DNA from: Acetobacter lovaniensis
Lineage (GTDB): Bacteria; Pseudomonadota; Alphaproteobacteria; Acetobacterales; Acetobacteraceae
Direction of reading: 5' to 3'
Assembly: GCF_014207635.1 (NCBI RefSeq)
Contig: NZ_JACHIE010000002.1
Span: 62,001-126,000 of the forward strand
Length of the DNA stretch: 64,000 nucleotides
Under the pieces are notes generated by a model. It was not told the origin of the DNA and searched no databases. It saw nothing but the letters and a program-made list of their open reading frames with translations. Shown in pieces: positions 32,467 to 41,290 of this stretch. The translations under genes and the position numbers were made by a program. The stretch's first letter is position 1; every line of letters begins with the position of its first letter.

Positions 32467-33151
32467 ATGAAACAAAATTCGCACCATCAAATGCAGAGTG
32501 TAGCAATGAATTTTACAATTGATGGCGACCCAGTCTGGTTCAACGGCATTACAGGTACGGTCAAAGGACTGCAAAACTGGAGTTCTTCAAATGTAAATTT
32601 GCCCGATGGTGAAGACTCTGTAACTAAAGAAAATAGTTATACCGAACAGGCCAACATCATAACGCCCCTTAATCGGCACCAGAAGTTCTGGATTGTAACA
32701 CCAGACGGTCGCGAAAAAGAAATAAGTGATCCCAAACTTCATTGTCGTGAGGGTGATTGCGTATCCCTCATTTGGGGAAATGATAAAGACAGAAAAAATT
32801 GGAATTATTTGGTCTTTAAAAACCATACAACCAAAGAAACATATTTTCTTGAAAACGTGTTTTGTACAAAAAAAACCGTCAAAAATGACAATACATCAAA
32901 TTTCAATTGTGTTTCTATTTATTGTCATATTCATAACGATTTCCGCATTAATAGCAGTCAATACCTACTCACACTCATTATACTCTAGAGGGATATTCCC
33001 ATTTTTAATTATACTCGGCATCATATCACTTATGAATCTCATAAGGATATATATAAAGAACTTGGAAAATACTAATCTGAACCGTAAAAAATACCTATTC
33101 CTGATTGATTATCTTCTGGCAAATAAAGACTTCATGCAGTCCATTTCCTGA
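32467..33151 (+). pseudogene. Unknown membrane-anchored protein, frame interrupted at an A8 tract
   Basis: Frame 1 (from ATG 32467) encodes about 135 soluble residues, including GDPVWFNGITGTVKGLQNW, IITPLNRHQKFWIVTPDGRE and HCREGDCVSLIWG, then runs into unrelated sequence. From about 32875 a second frame continues with a membrane segment (SIVFLFIVIFITISALIAV), another (FPFLIILGIISLMNLIRIY) and a charged tail to 33151. The switch falls in AAAAAAAA at 32868-32875; one A fewer would join them into one protein of about 228 residues. Alternatively, a second gene starts at ATG 32885 without a visible RBS. AT-rich; I do not recognise the family. Confidence 0.5.
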
Positions 33152-33356
33152 CCCACTCCACGTCGTGAACGGTAGAGATTGCTCACGCGGGAGCCAGTAC
33201 GTCCATCATATCCCGCCCCACTCTATCAGGACGGAGAATGACAGGGACTGTCTCTGCGTTCCGGATGCGCCTGTCACGCAGATGTACATGCCGATCAGCA
33301 ATCCATATGCTGCCGCGCCGCCTTCGTCTTTTACCTCAAACAATGAACCCTGAGCC
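33152..33356. other. GC-richer remnant before IS copy 1
   Basis: About 200 bases with base composition unlike the AT-rich gene before it. An open frame ends at 33353, but no domain is recognisable; probably a relic of an earlier insertion. Confidence 0.35.
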
Positions 33357-33762
33357 TAGAGCGCATCCACTGAACTCTGAATTGTGTGGGGTGACATGGG
33401 GCATGGATTGTGATTCACCGTTTCCATTGATGGAGATGGTGATGGCGCGAGCATTGAGTGATGATCTTCGGGTGCGCGTTCTGGAAGCCGGAGCAGCGGG
33501 CGGGTCAGCGCGTTCATTGGCGAAGTGTTCGGGATCGGGATTTCGACAGCGATCCGGTGGCTCCGGCGTGATCGTGAAAGCGCCGAATGGGCGGGGGCAC
33601 AGATGATGTTCCTGCCTCCCTATAGTCCCGATTTCAACCCGATCGAAATGGCGTTCGCCAAACTCAAGGCCCTTTTGCGCGCCAAGGCAGCAAGAACCGT
33701 CACAACCTTATGGGACGCCGCTGGATCAGTCCTGTATGCTTTCACTCCTGACGAATGCGCCT
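33357..33762 (+). mobile_element. IS630-type element remnant, copy 1 (deleted, right end missing)
   Basis: The left end TAGAGCGCATCCACT is followed by a broken transposase. The N-terminal helix-turn-helix (ARALSDDLRVRVLEAGAAGG, then in another frame FGIGISTAIRWLRRDRES) joins directly to the C-terminal DDE segment MMFLPPYSPDFNPIEMAF. The central part carrying the first two catalytic Asp residues is missing. Similarity to copy 2 stops near 33762, so the right terminal repeat is lost. Non-functional. Confidence 0.8.
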
Positions 33763-33792
33763 ACAGGCCGCGAAGATTCCTTCTCATCTGCA

Positions 33793-34233
33793 CTATTCCA
33801 GTTTCCGCTGGGTATAGGCCAAATCCTTCGTCAGTTGAGCAATGTACTGAAGGTTAAGACTCGTCAAGCACGACAATCTACGGACTTCATGAGCGGCAGA
33901 TTCTGCATCCCCCATAACAGACATTGAAAAATCACAATATTTATTTTTATATTTTTCAAATTCCCGATTTCTTATCGGCATATATCTTCTGGCATCTCCC
34001 TTAAAATACTCTTCCTCAAACCACGTATCCAACATCCTCGGCTCCTGCTTTTCTTTTTGAACCAGCAGTCTCTCACTCGCTTCAAAATTTTTCTCCGCAC
34101 AAAGCCTGACATCTGATAGCGCTCGAAACTGGCGGTAACATGCTTGAGATAAATCATTTGTACTGGGTTCTGCACAAACAAAAGCAGGCGCTATAGAGAA
34201 GCAACAAACCATCAAAAAAATATTTTTTCTCAT
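33793..34233 (-). CDS. Secreted LprI-like protein, copy 2
   Basis: A 146-residue protein with signal peptide MRKNIFLMVCCFSIAPAFVC (cleavage near residue 21). The mature part has four Cys (32, 45, 100, 122), and FEKYKNKYCDFSMSVMGDAE followed by RLSCLTSLNLQYIAQL. That is the pattern of the LprI/DUF1311 family, whose members include lysozyme inhibitors. AT-rich, with weak adherence to the host codon style. It lies 38 bases downstream of a paralog and behind a muramidase-like gene on the same strand, so a periplasmic immunity role is proposed. Confidence 0.72.
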   Translation of the reverse strand: MRKNIFLMVCCFSIAPAFVCAEPSTNDLSQACYRQFRALSDVRLCAEKNFEASERLLVQKEKQEPRMLDTWFEEEYFKGDARRYMPIRNREFEKYKNKYCDFSMSVMGDAESAAHEVRRLSCLTSLNLQYIAQLTKDLAYTQRKLE

Positions 34234-34271
34234 TGAAAAATTTCCATTATTTATAGAAAAAATTAAATTAA

Positions 34272-34706
34272 TTACCTTGACTGCACAAACGGCAAGTCAC
34301 CATCAATCTGCTCAATATAATGAAGATCAAGGCTCACACGACATGCTTTTTCATAGATTTCGTGAGAGTTACTGACTGATCCGCCCATAAGAGACATTGA
34401 AAAATTACAATTATCTCTCTTATATTTTTCAAATTCTTGATTACTTTCAAGAATCTTTTTCTTTGCTGCATCCTTATAGACTTGCTCTACATCCCATTGA
34501 TCAAGAACCATCATGGCGTGCTTCTGCTCTCGTGCAAGGTATTTTTCACTCTCAGCGAGCTTTCCCGTCAGACAAACAACAATATCTGACGATACAAAAA
34601 AATCTTCAGAACATTGATTGTATAAATCCTGAGTACTGGGGGCAGCATTGGCAATACCCCCAAAAAAAATAATACAAAAAACAAAGCCGCTAAAATTTTT
34701 CATCAT
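34272..34706 (-). CDS. Secreted LprI-like protein, copy 1
   Basis: A 144-residue paralog of the next gene with a signal peptide (FSGFVFCIIFFGGIANA). Four Cys remain in the mature part, in QCSEDFF, VCLTGK, KRDNCNFSMSLMGGS and KACRVSLDLHYIEQI. The FEKYKRDNCNF segment and the following GGS loop match the LprI family. The frame runs to 34748, but ATGs at 34706/34703 start the signal peptide. It follows the muramidase-LysM remnant by about 100 bases on the same strand. Proposed as immunity protein or lysozyme inhibitor; not demonstrated. Confidence 0.72.
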   Translation of the reverse strand: MMKNFSGFVFCIIFFGGIANAAPSTQDLYNQCSEDFFVSSDIVVCLTGKLAESEKYLAREQKHAMMVLDQWDVEQVYKDAAKKKILESNQEFEKYKRDNCNFSMSLMGGSVSNSHEIYEKACRVSLDLHYIEQIDGDLPFVQSR

Positions 34707-34809
34707 CAAGAACCTAGCACCAAAATCATCCAACCCTGCATCATTCAAGGAAATTACTACTTTTCTTTAAATACATTTTTTAGATCCACGTTGCAAAATT
34801 TTTGAAATT

Positions 34810-35566
34810 CTATTTCATAAAATCTCTCACATACAACAGTTTCTTATAATAATTTATATCTCCATGATTATAAAGAGCCGAAACACTATTAATATTTAAA
34901 TTTTTCCACCCTGTAATAACTCGTTTTTTTGCAGATTTTTTATATTTCCAAATCTGTCCACGTCTAAAGATAGAAAAATTGGGATCAATATTTTCCATAA
35001 CCTCAACTGTGCTGCCGATTTTCTTAGATAATTCATTCAGTGTTTTTTCATTATAAACTTTTATTGTGAGAATTTTTCCATCTATATCGCTATTTTTTTA
35101 AAATCCTCATCTACTACAACTTTTATATCTTTATTGGCATGCTTCATTAATAAAAACCCAACACTAATTCGAATATTATCAATCGGATTTGATAAAGCAG
35201 AATTTATATTTAACCACCCTTTCCAAGCAGGAGGAACAATAAGATAGCCTCCCTCATTATCAGAAAAAAAAGCTTTTAAACCTGGCTCTTGTGTATTTCC
35301 AATCTGCATAGGTCTACTACGCCATGAAGGGTTATCTGGCCCTCCCGTTTCAACCCAGATCATTGCCTTAATTATTTTCCAATCCAAGGGTCGGTAGTTT
35401 GGAGTATTAATTAAATAACGATTATACTCATTAACTATATTTTTATATCTGAATCATATGCATTCCAACGATCTAAATAACGACTTTCATTAATTGTATC
35501 TTGCCATTTTTCAAAACCAGTTTTTGCACGTCCGGACAATGTTTGAAGGACACGATATCTCTTTAG
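34810..35566 (-). pseudogene. Muramidase (SLT-like) plus LysM protein, frameshifted
   Basis: Three frame segments on the minus strand read as one protein. 35566-35455 gives RVLQTLSGRAKTGFEKWQDT and NESRYLDRWNAYDSDIK. 35450-35093 gives NYRPLDWKIIKAMIWVETGG with the presumed catalytic Glu, RPMQIGNTQEPG and NPIDNIRISVGFLLMKHA. 35092-34810 gives a LysM repeat (TLNELSKKIGSTVEVMENID and IFRRGQIWKY) and a tail. One A must be added in the A5 tract at 35450-35454 and one in the A7 tract at 35093-35099 to join them. The N-terminus is not defined. The architecture fits an exported peptidoglycan hydrolase or contact-delivered effector. Confidence 0.65.
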
Positions 35567-35758
35567 AGTTTAATGTGTTGCCACAATATCTCTCCAATCT
35601 GCCGCACACGATTAGTGCGAACAGAAAACATATTTTTTATGGGAATACTCTACGCCGGGAGCTCTCAATAGACGCAGAAAGGCTATTGTTCTTTATCAAA
35701 TATGCATTACGAACTCAGTGTTAATTATTTTTACGCAACTCAAATTCAAAAATTAATC

Positions 35759-36212
35759 TAAAGCGCATCCACTGAACTATGAATTGTGTGGGGTGACATG
35801 GGGCATGGATTGTGATTCACCGTTTTCATTGATGGAGATGGTGATGGCGAGCATTGAGTGATGATCTTCGGGTGCGCGTTCTGGAAGCCGGAGCAGCGGG
35901 CGGGTCAGCGCGTTCATTGGCGAAGTGTTCGGGATCGGGATTTCGACAGCGATCCGGTGGCCTCGGCGCGATCGTGAAAGCGGCGAACGGGCGGGGGCAC
36001 AGATGATGTTCCTGCCTCCCTATAGTCCCGATTTCAACCCGATCGAAATGGCGTTCGCCAAACTCAAGGCCCTTTTACGCGCCAAGGCAGCAAGAACCGT
36101 CACAGCCTTATGGGACGCCGCCGGATCAGTCCTGGATGCTTTCACTCCTGACAAATGTGCCAACTTCTTGACAGCCGCTGGATATGAACCGGAATAAAGT
36201 GGACTCGCTCTA
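35759..36212 (+). mobile_element. IS630-type deletion derivative, copy 2 (both ends present)
   Basis: 454 bases between TA dinucleotides. The left repeat TAAAGCGCATCCACT and right repeat AGTGGACTCGCTCTA are imperfect inverted repeats. Inside is the same internally deleted transposase as copy 1, with identical junction (GGGGGCACAGATGATG) and the same frame break after SLAK. Here the reading frame continues to the natural end, AAGYEPE. A further 2-base deletion distinguishes it from copy 1. It cannot make a working transposase. The right end overlaps the last bases of parC. Confidence 0.85.
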
Positions 36213-38420
36213 GGCTTTTTTGTTCGTCCATGTGGGAGCAAGCTTGCCAACACCTGCGCGCTTGCCCAGCCAGTCCTGCAAATCCGCCATGACGCGGTTT
36301 CGCACGGTTCCGGGCCAGACCAGCCCTTCGGATGCAGTAAATACCACAGCCTGACGCAACTTCCCGCCATCGGCGTATTTCTGCAACGCCACCCCCAGAC
36401 CACGCCCCATGACGGGGAGCTGGTCGAGCGGGAAAATCAAAAACCGGCGGTTATCCCCAAGCACGGCCACATGGTCCCCCTGAGCTGGAATGCACAACTG
36501 GGCGGACTCATCGCCCTTGAGGTTGAGCACCTGCCGACCTGAACGCTTTTCGGAGACGAGGTTATCATCCTCCACCACCATGCCACGCCCTGTACTGGAA
36601 GCCACAAGGCGCTTACCACCTTCCTCCAGCACAAAAACCGCTAGCAGTTCTTCATCATTGGAGAGGTCCATAAGCAGGCGTACCGGCTGGCCATCACCCC
36701 GCCCCCGTGGCAGGTCCACGCCCTTGAGCGTAAAGGCACGGCCATCGGTCGCAAAAAAGCACAGCCTGTCCGTGCTCTGGCACGGAAGAGCCAGCTTGAA
36801 GCCATCCCCTTCCTTGAACTTCTGGCTTTCCAGATCAACATTGTGGCCCTTGATGGCGCGCACCCACCCTTTTTGGGACAGGATCATGGTCAGCGGTTCG
36901 CGTTCCACTGTTTCCACCACCGAAATATCAACCGGCTTGGGAGCGGACAGGATGGTGCTGCGCCGTGGGCCAACACGGCCCTTGCCAAACGCCTTGACCA
37001 TACCCTCCAGTTCCTGCCCGATCTGCTTCCAGCGCTGTTTTTCATCCCCCAGCAGCGCGAGCAGCCCGGCTTTTTCGGCGGAGAGGGCGTCGTGCTCCTT
37101 GCGAATTTCCATTTCCTCAAGGCGGCGCAGGCTGCGCAGGCGCATGTTCAGCACGGATTCGGCCTGCATATCGGTCAGGCCGAAGGTGGCGATCAGGCTG
37201 GCCTTGGCGTCATCCTCCTCGCGGATAATGCGAATGACTTCATCCAGATTGAGGTAAACGATGAGAAAGCCCGCCAGAATTTCCAGCCGTTTTTCCACGG
37301 CGGCAAGGCGGTGGCGGCTGCTCCGTTCCAGCACTTCGTGCCGGTGGTCCAGCCATGCCTGCAACACCTGCTTGAGCCCCAGCACACCGGGGGAGCGGTC
37401 CGCCCCCAGCACGTTCATGTTCAGGGGAAAGCGGCTTTCCAGCGACGTGGCGCGGAACATGGTTTCCATCAGCACTTCGGGTTCGATCCCGCGTGTCTTT
37501 GGCTCAAGGATCAGGCGGATTTCATCCGTACTTTCGTCGCGGATATCGCCTAGCAGCGGGAGTTTTTTCTGTTCCAGCAGGTCTGCCACCTGTTCGATCA
37601 GGCGGGACTTCTGCACCTGATACGGTATTTCCGACACAACAATATGCCATGTGCCAAACCGCCCCTGCTCCACAGCCCAGCGTGCACGCATGCGGAAGCC
37701 CCCACGCCCCGTCTCGTACGCCTGCAGAATGGCCGAGGCGTCCTCCACGATCAGCCCACCGGTGGGGAAGTCCGGCCCCGGCATAAGAGCCAGCAGGTCC
37801 TGCGTGGTGGCAGCAGGGTTACGCACCAGCAGCGCCGCGGCAGCGCACACCTCCGCCGCATTATGGGGGGGAATGCTGGTGGCCATGCCCACGGCAATAC
37901 CCGCAGCACCATTGGCCAGAAGGTTGGGGAACGCTGCTGGCAGCACCACGGGTTCCTGCTCCTCACCATCATAGGTGGGGCGAAAATCGACCGCGTCGCT
38001 CTCTATCCCGTTCAGCAGGGCGACAGCCACTTCAGTCAGGCGGGATTCCGTGTACCGCATGGCGGCTGCGTTATCGCCATCAATCGAGCCAAAATTGCCC
38101 TGCCCTTCCACCAGCGGGTAGCGGGCCGCAAAATCCTGAGCCAGACGGACCAGCGCCTCATAAACCGAGGCATCACCATGGGGGTGGAACTTACCAATGA
38201 CGTCCCCCACGACACGCGCGCATTTTTTAAACCCCGATGTCGGGTCCAGCTTGAGCTGGTGCATGGCGTAAACCAGCCGCCTGTGCACGGGCTTGAGCCC
38301 ATCACGTACATCTGGCAGCGAACGTGACATGATGGTGGACAAAGCATAGGCCAGATAGCGCTCACTTAGCGCATCTGCCAGTTTTGTCTCCTCAATATGG
38401 CCTTCGAATGTCTCGTTCAT
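36210..38420 (-). CDS. parC: DNA topoisomerase IV subunit A
   Basis: Decatenating type IIA topoisomerase, breakage-reunion subunit. 736 residues. It begins with [20 protein letters not shown] and carries [20 protein letters not shown] (quinolone-determining region), the catalytic Tyr in [14 protein letters not shown], and the C-terminal beta-propeller blades. The stop codon TAG (36212-36210) lies inside the terminal repeat of IS copy 2, so the last codons before it (TNKKA) may be a slightly altered C-terminus. recO lies 84 bases upstream on the same strand. Confidence 0.95.
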   Translation of the reverse strand: MNETFEGHIEETKLADALSERYLAYALSTIMSRSLPDVRDGLKPVHRRLVYAMHQLKLDPTSGFKKCARVVGDVIGKFHPHGDASVYEALVRLAQDFAARYPLVEGQGNFGSIDGDNAAAMRYTESRLTEVAVALLNGIESDAVDFRPTYDGEEQEPVVLPAAFPNLLANGAAGIAVGMATSIPPHNAAEVCAAAALLVRNPAATTQDLLALMPGPDFPTGGLIVEDASAILQAYETGRGGFRMRARWAVEQGRFGTWHIVVSEIPYQVQKSRLIEQVADLLEQKKLPLLGDIRDESTDEIRLILEPKTRGIEPEVLMETMFRATSLESRFPLNMNVLGADRSPGVLGLKQVLQAWLDHRHEVLERSSRHRLAAVEKRLEILAGFLIVYLNLDEVIRIIREEDDAKASLIATFGLTDMQAESVLNMRLRSLRRLEEMEIRKEHDALSAEKAGLLALLGDEKQRWKQIGQELEGMVKAFGKGRVGPRRSTILSAPKPVDISVVETVEREPLTMILSQKGWVRAIKGHNVDLESQKFKEGDGFKLALPCQSTDRLCFFATDGRAFTLKGVDLPRGRGDGQPVRLLMDLSNDEELLAVFVLEEGGKRLVASSTGRGMVVEDDNLVSEKRSGRQVLNLKGDESAQLCIPAQGDHVAVLGDNRRFLIFPLDQLPVMGRGLGVALQKYADGGKLRQAVVFTASEGLVWPGTVRNRVMADLQDWLGKRAGVGKLAPTWTNKKA

Positions 38421-38504
38421 GCTCTGCCCCAGATAAAACGGTGCGATGTGTGATGGTCATGACATACCGCCACAAACCCGGTTGTGCCAGCCTTGGTGCG
38501 CAGT

Positions 38505-39287
38505 TCAGGTGTTGCCCGCTCCGGCTACCAGTTTTTCCACACGCCCGAGTAGCCTCTGCCGGGCGGCGGGGAGTGGCAGATGCCGCTGGCCAAAAGCATC
38601 CCGCGCCAGAAAATGCCCACTCAGGCGCAGGCCATCCAGCCAGTCCGGCCAGGAGCCCGCCTGTGTGGGGTCATGCAAAAAAACAGGCAGGGGCAGGAGC
38701 CGGTCCTTCCACACGCCTGCTCCTTCGCGGCTGACGGCGCGCCCTGTGCGGGGGGAGACAAAGGCGAGGTCGTTCGTCTGCCCGGTCACGGCACAGCAGC
38801 TTAAATCCAGCCCAAAACCCAGCACGTCCAGCAAGGCCAGTTCCCATTCAATGTAATTGGGCAGGCCGGTCTGCTCCGCAACATCGGGGCTGTAGCCGAT
38901 AAAGGAAAGAAGTTTGAGGGTCGCCCCAAAAAATGCCGGGCACGGCTCGCCCTCGGGCAGGGTGGCATCGGCCAGCACACAGGCAGACTGCATCATGGCC
39001 AGTGCCAGCGGCATGCTCAGGATGCGCGCAGCGCAGCCGTACAGCAGTTCACCCGATACCTGAACAGGGGCACCCTCGCCCCGTTGAGTCAGGCGGACCT
39101 TGACCACATTCCCCGGCTGCCACAAGGCGCGACCAGCTCGGCCAGCTCCCCCGTAAGCCAGAGCGCGCACCAGCCCGTCCTGCTCGGTCAACATATGAAC
39201 CCGCGCGCCATTCTCGCCCTGCGGAGCCACAAAAACAACAAGAGCGGGAGCCTCCCTTTGCAGAGAAGTCCCGCCCCTGTTCAGCAT
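38505..39287 (-). CDS. recO: DNA repair protein RecO
   Basis: Recombination mediator that loads RecA with RecR at gaps. 260 residues. There is an N-terminal OB-fold (ALVVFVAPQGENGARVHML, DGLVRALAYGGAG) with the linker VSGELLYGCAARI, a central helical region, and the C-terminal tail LPAARQRLLGRVEKLV. It starts 15 bases after the tsf stop, suggesting tsf-recO-parC read-through. Confidence 0.88.
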   Translation of the reverse strand: MLNRGGTSLQREAPALVVFVAPQGENGARVHMLTEQDGLVRALAYGGAGRAGRALWQPGNVVKVRLTQRGEGAPVQVSGELLYGCAARILSMPLALAMMQSACVLADATLPEGEPCPAFFGATLKLLSFIGYSPDVAEQTGLPNYIEWELALLDVLGFGLDLSCCAVTGQTNDLAFVSPRTGRAVSREGAGVWKDRLLPLPVFLHDPTQAGSWPDWLDGLRLSGHFLARDAFGQRHLPLPAARQRLLGRVEKLVAGAGNT

Positions 39288-39302
39288 GCAGAAGAGCCTG
39301 TC

Positions 39303-40208
39303 TTAGACGCCGGAAACCTTGGCGACTTCAGCAGCAAAGTCGTCAACGACTTTTTCGATGCCTTCGCCAAGGTGGAAGCGGTCAAAGCCCACCAGCTTGA
39401 CGCCAGCTTTTTTAACAACATCCTTCACGCGGGTTTCGCCGTCATGCACCCATACCTGTTCCAGAAGCACCACTTCTTCGTAGAACTTGCGGATACGGCC
39501 TTCGACCATTTTTTCAATAATGGCTTCGGGTTTGCCCGATGCGCGGGACTGTTCGATCAGAACAGCGCGTTCACGCTCGACTTCTTCCTGATTCAGGCTG
39601 TTCACATCCAGCGCGGACGGGCGGGTCGCGGCAACATGCATGCCAACCTGACGGCCCAGCTGCTCAATGGCTTCATCAGCCGTCGGAGCTTCAATAGCTG
39701 CCAGAACGCCAATCTTGCCCAGACCGGGACGCAGCGCGCCATGCACGTAAGTGGCCACCACACCAGACGGCACAGTGAACACGCGTGCGCGGCGCAGGGT
39801 CATGTTTTCACCGATGGTGGCGATCAGGTGCGTCAGTTCGTCAGCAACGGTACGACCCGTAGCCAGCGTAGCTGCCTTGATGGCTTCCAGATCATCACCA
39901 ACCTTGAGCGCAACCTGAGCAACGGATTCCACAAAGTTCTGGAACGCTTCGTTACGGGCGACAAAGTCGGTTTCGGCATTCACTTCCACCATGGCGGCGG
40001 TTTTGTCGCCAGAGGCAACGGCAACCAGACCTTCTGCTGCCACGCGGCCGGATTTCTTGGCGGCGGCGGCAAGGCCCTTGGTGCGCAGCCAGTCAATGGC
40101 GGCTTCAATATCACCCTGCGCTTCGTTCAGCGCCTTTTTGCAATCCATCATGCCTGCGCCGGTTTTTTCGCGCAGTTCCTTGACCAGTGCTGCGGTAATT
40201 TCCGCCAT
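39303..40208 (-). CDS. tsf: Elongation factor Ts
   Basis: Guanine nucleotide exchange factor for EF-Tu. 301 residues. It starts with [20 protein letters not shown] and [19 protein letters not shown]. The core has the [16 protein letters not shown] signature and a C-terminal coiled region. It follows rpsB on the same strand, separated by a terminator-like hairpin and a second GC-rich hairpin in its leader. ATG is preceded by AAGGAG. Confidence 0.97.
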   Translation of the reverse strand: MAEITAALVKELREKTGAGMMDCKKALNEAQGDIEAAIDWLRTKGLAAAAKKSGRVAAEGLVAVASGDKTAAMVEVNAETDFVARNEAFQNFVESVAQVALKVGDDLEAIKAATLATGRTVADELTHLIATIGENMTLRRARVFTVPSGVVATYVHGALRPGLGKIGVLAAIEAPTADEAIEQLGRQVGMHVAATRPSALDVNSLNQEEVERERAVLIEQSRASGKPEAIIEKMVEGRIRKFYEEVVLLEQVWVHDGETRVKDVVKKAGVKLVGFDRFHLGEGIEKVVDDFAAEVAKVSGV

Positions 40209-40232
40209 ATTCCTACTCCTTAGAAAACCGCA

Positions 40233-40254
40233 ACGCGCCCCTGACAGGGCGCGT
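40233..40254 (-). promoter_or_regulatory. GC-rich hairpin in the tsf leader
   Basis: Perfect 8-base inverted repeat ACGCGCCC / GGGCGCGT with a 6-base loop, 25 bases upstream of the tsf start. Could affect tsf translation or be a processing site. Confidence 0.35.
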
Positions 40255-40299
40255 GGCAGAATATTCCGTTGCCTGTAAAAACCACAGGCCTCTCATGCA

Positions 40300-40332
40300 A
40301 AAAACAGCCCGGTCTAAGCCGGGCTGTTTTTT
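40300..40332 (-). terminator. Terminator-like hairpin between rpsB and tsf
   Basis: Stem AAAAACAGCCCGG / CCGGGCTGTTTTTT, 8 bases after the rpsB stop, with T-runs on both strands. It probably attenuates read-through to tsf. Confidence 0.85.
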
Positions 40333-40339
40333 AAAGGCT

Positions 40340-41128
40340 TCAGCCTGCTACCGGAGCTTCTTCCGCCACCGGAGCCGCTTCCAGAGCGGGTTCAACCGGC
40401 AGTTCTTCAGAAGCACCCACGTCATGGCCCGCAGCACCCAGTTCGGCGGAAATACCGTCGAGCACGGAGCCGGAAACGAGGTCGCAATAAAGACCAATGG
40501 CGCGAATGGCGTCATCGTTGCCGGGGACCGGGTAGGTCACGCCACGCGGGTCGGAGTTGCTGTCCAGAATGGCCACAACCGGGATACCCAGCTTGTTGGC
40601 TTCTTCAATGGCCAGCTTTTCCTTGTTCGTGTCGATCACGAACAGAATGTCGGGCAGACCACCCATTTCCTTGATACCACCAAGGGAGCGTTCGAGCTTG
40701 TCGCGCTGGCGGGTCAGTTCCAGCACTTCCTTCTTGGTCAGGCCGGAAGTCGCGCCTTCGAGCGTTTCTTCAATCTGGCGCAGACGCTTGATGGAGCCCT
40801 GAATGGTCTTCCAGTTGGTGAGCATGCCGCCCAGCCAACGGTGGTTGACGTAGTACTGACCGCAGCGGCGTGCTGCTTCTGCAATCGGGTCCTGTGCGGC
40901 GCGCTTGGTGCCAACGAACAGAACGCGGCCACCACCGGCGACAACATCACGAATCGCCTTGAGGGCGCGGTCGAGCAGGCCAACGGTCTGCTGGAGGTCG
41001 ATGATGTGAACCTGGTTGCGCACACCGAACAGGAACGGCGCCATGCGCGGGTTCCAGCGGCGTGTGTGGTGACCAAAATGAACACCAGCTTCAAGCAGCT
41101 GGCGCAGTGTGAAATCGGGCATCGCCAT
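40340..41128 (-). CDS. rpsB: 30S ribosomal protein S2
   Basis: Small-subunit protein of 262 residues. It has [40 protein letters not shown], the [17 protein letters not shown] segment and [14 protein letters not shown]. The Ala/Glu/Pro-rich tail is a typical alphaproteobacterial extension. It has the usual rpsB-tsf gene order. Confidence 0.98.
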   Translation of the reverse strand: MAMPDFTLRQLLEAGVHFGHHTRRWNPRMAPFLFGVRNQVHIIDLQQTVGLLDRALKAIRDVVAGGGRVLFVGTKRAAQDPIAEAARRCGQYYVNHRWLGGMLTNWKTIQGSIKRLRQIEETLEGATSGLTKKEVLELTRQRDKLERSLGGIKEMGGLPDILFVIDTNKEKLAIEEANKLGIPVVAILDSNSDPRGVTYPVPGNDDAIRAIGLYCDLVSGSVLDGISAELGAAGHDVGASEELPVEPALEAAPVAEEAPVAG

Positions 41129-41290
41129 GGGGCGTATTCCTACCTAACTGGTTAAACCTCCGCGAGACACCACCCAGCCATCTGACTGGGCACCAGAGGT
41201 GTATGGCCCCGCGTGTGTTATACCCCGGCCTGCGCCGGGGCGGCTCTATATGGCGTTTTTTGGCCCTGCGGGCAAGGCCAAAAAGTGCGT

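Noticed and set aside
35494-35724. 76-residue plus-strand ORF
   Set aside because: Overlaps the minus-strand muramidase remnant, which has recognisable protein character; no domain.
38160-38200. Ala at the usual quinolone-resistance Ser position of ParC
   Set aside because: The HGDASVYEA motif may well be normal for this lineage; no basis to call it resistance.
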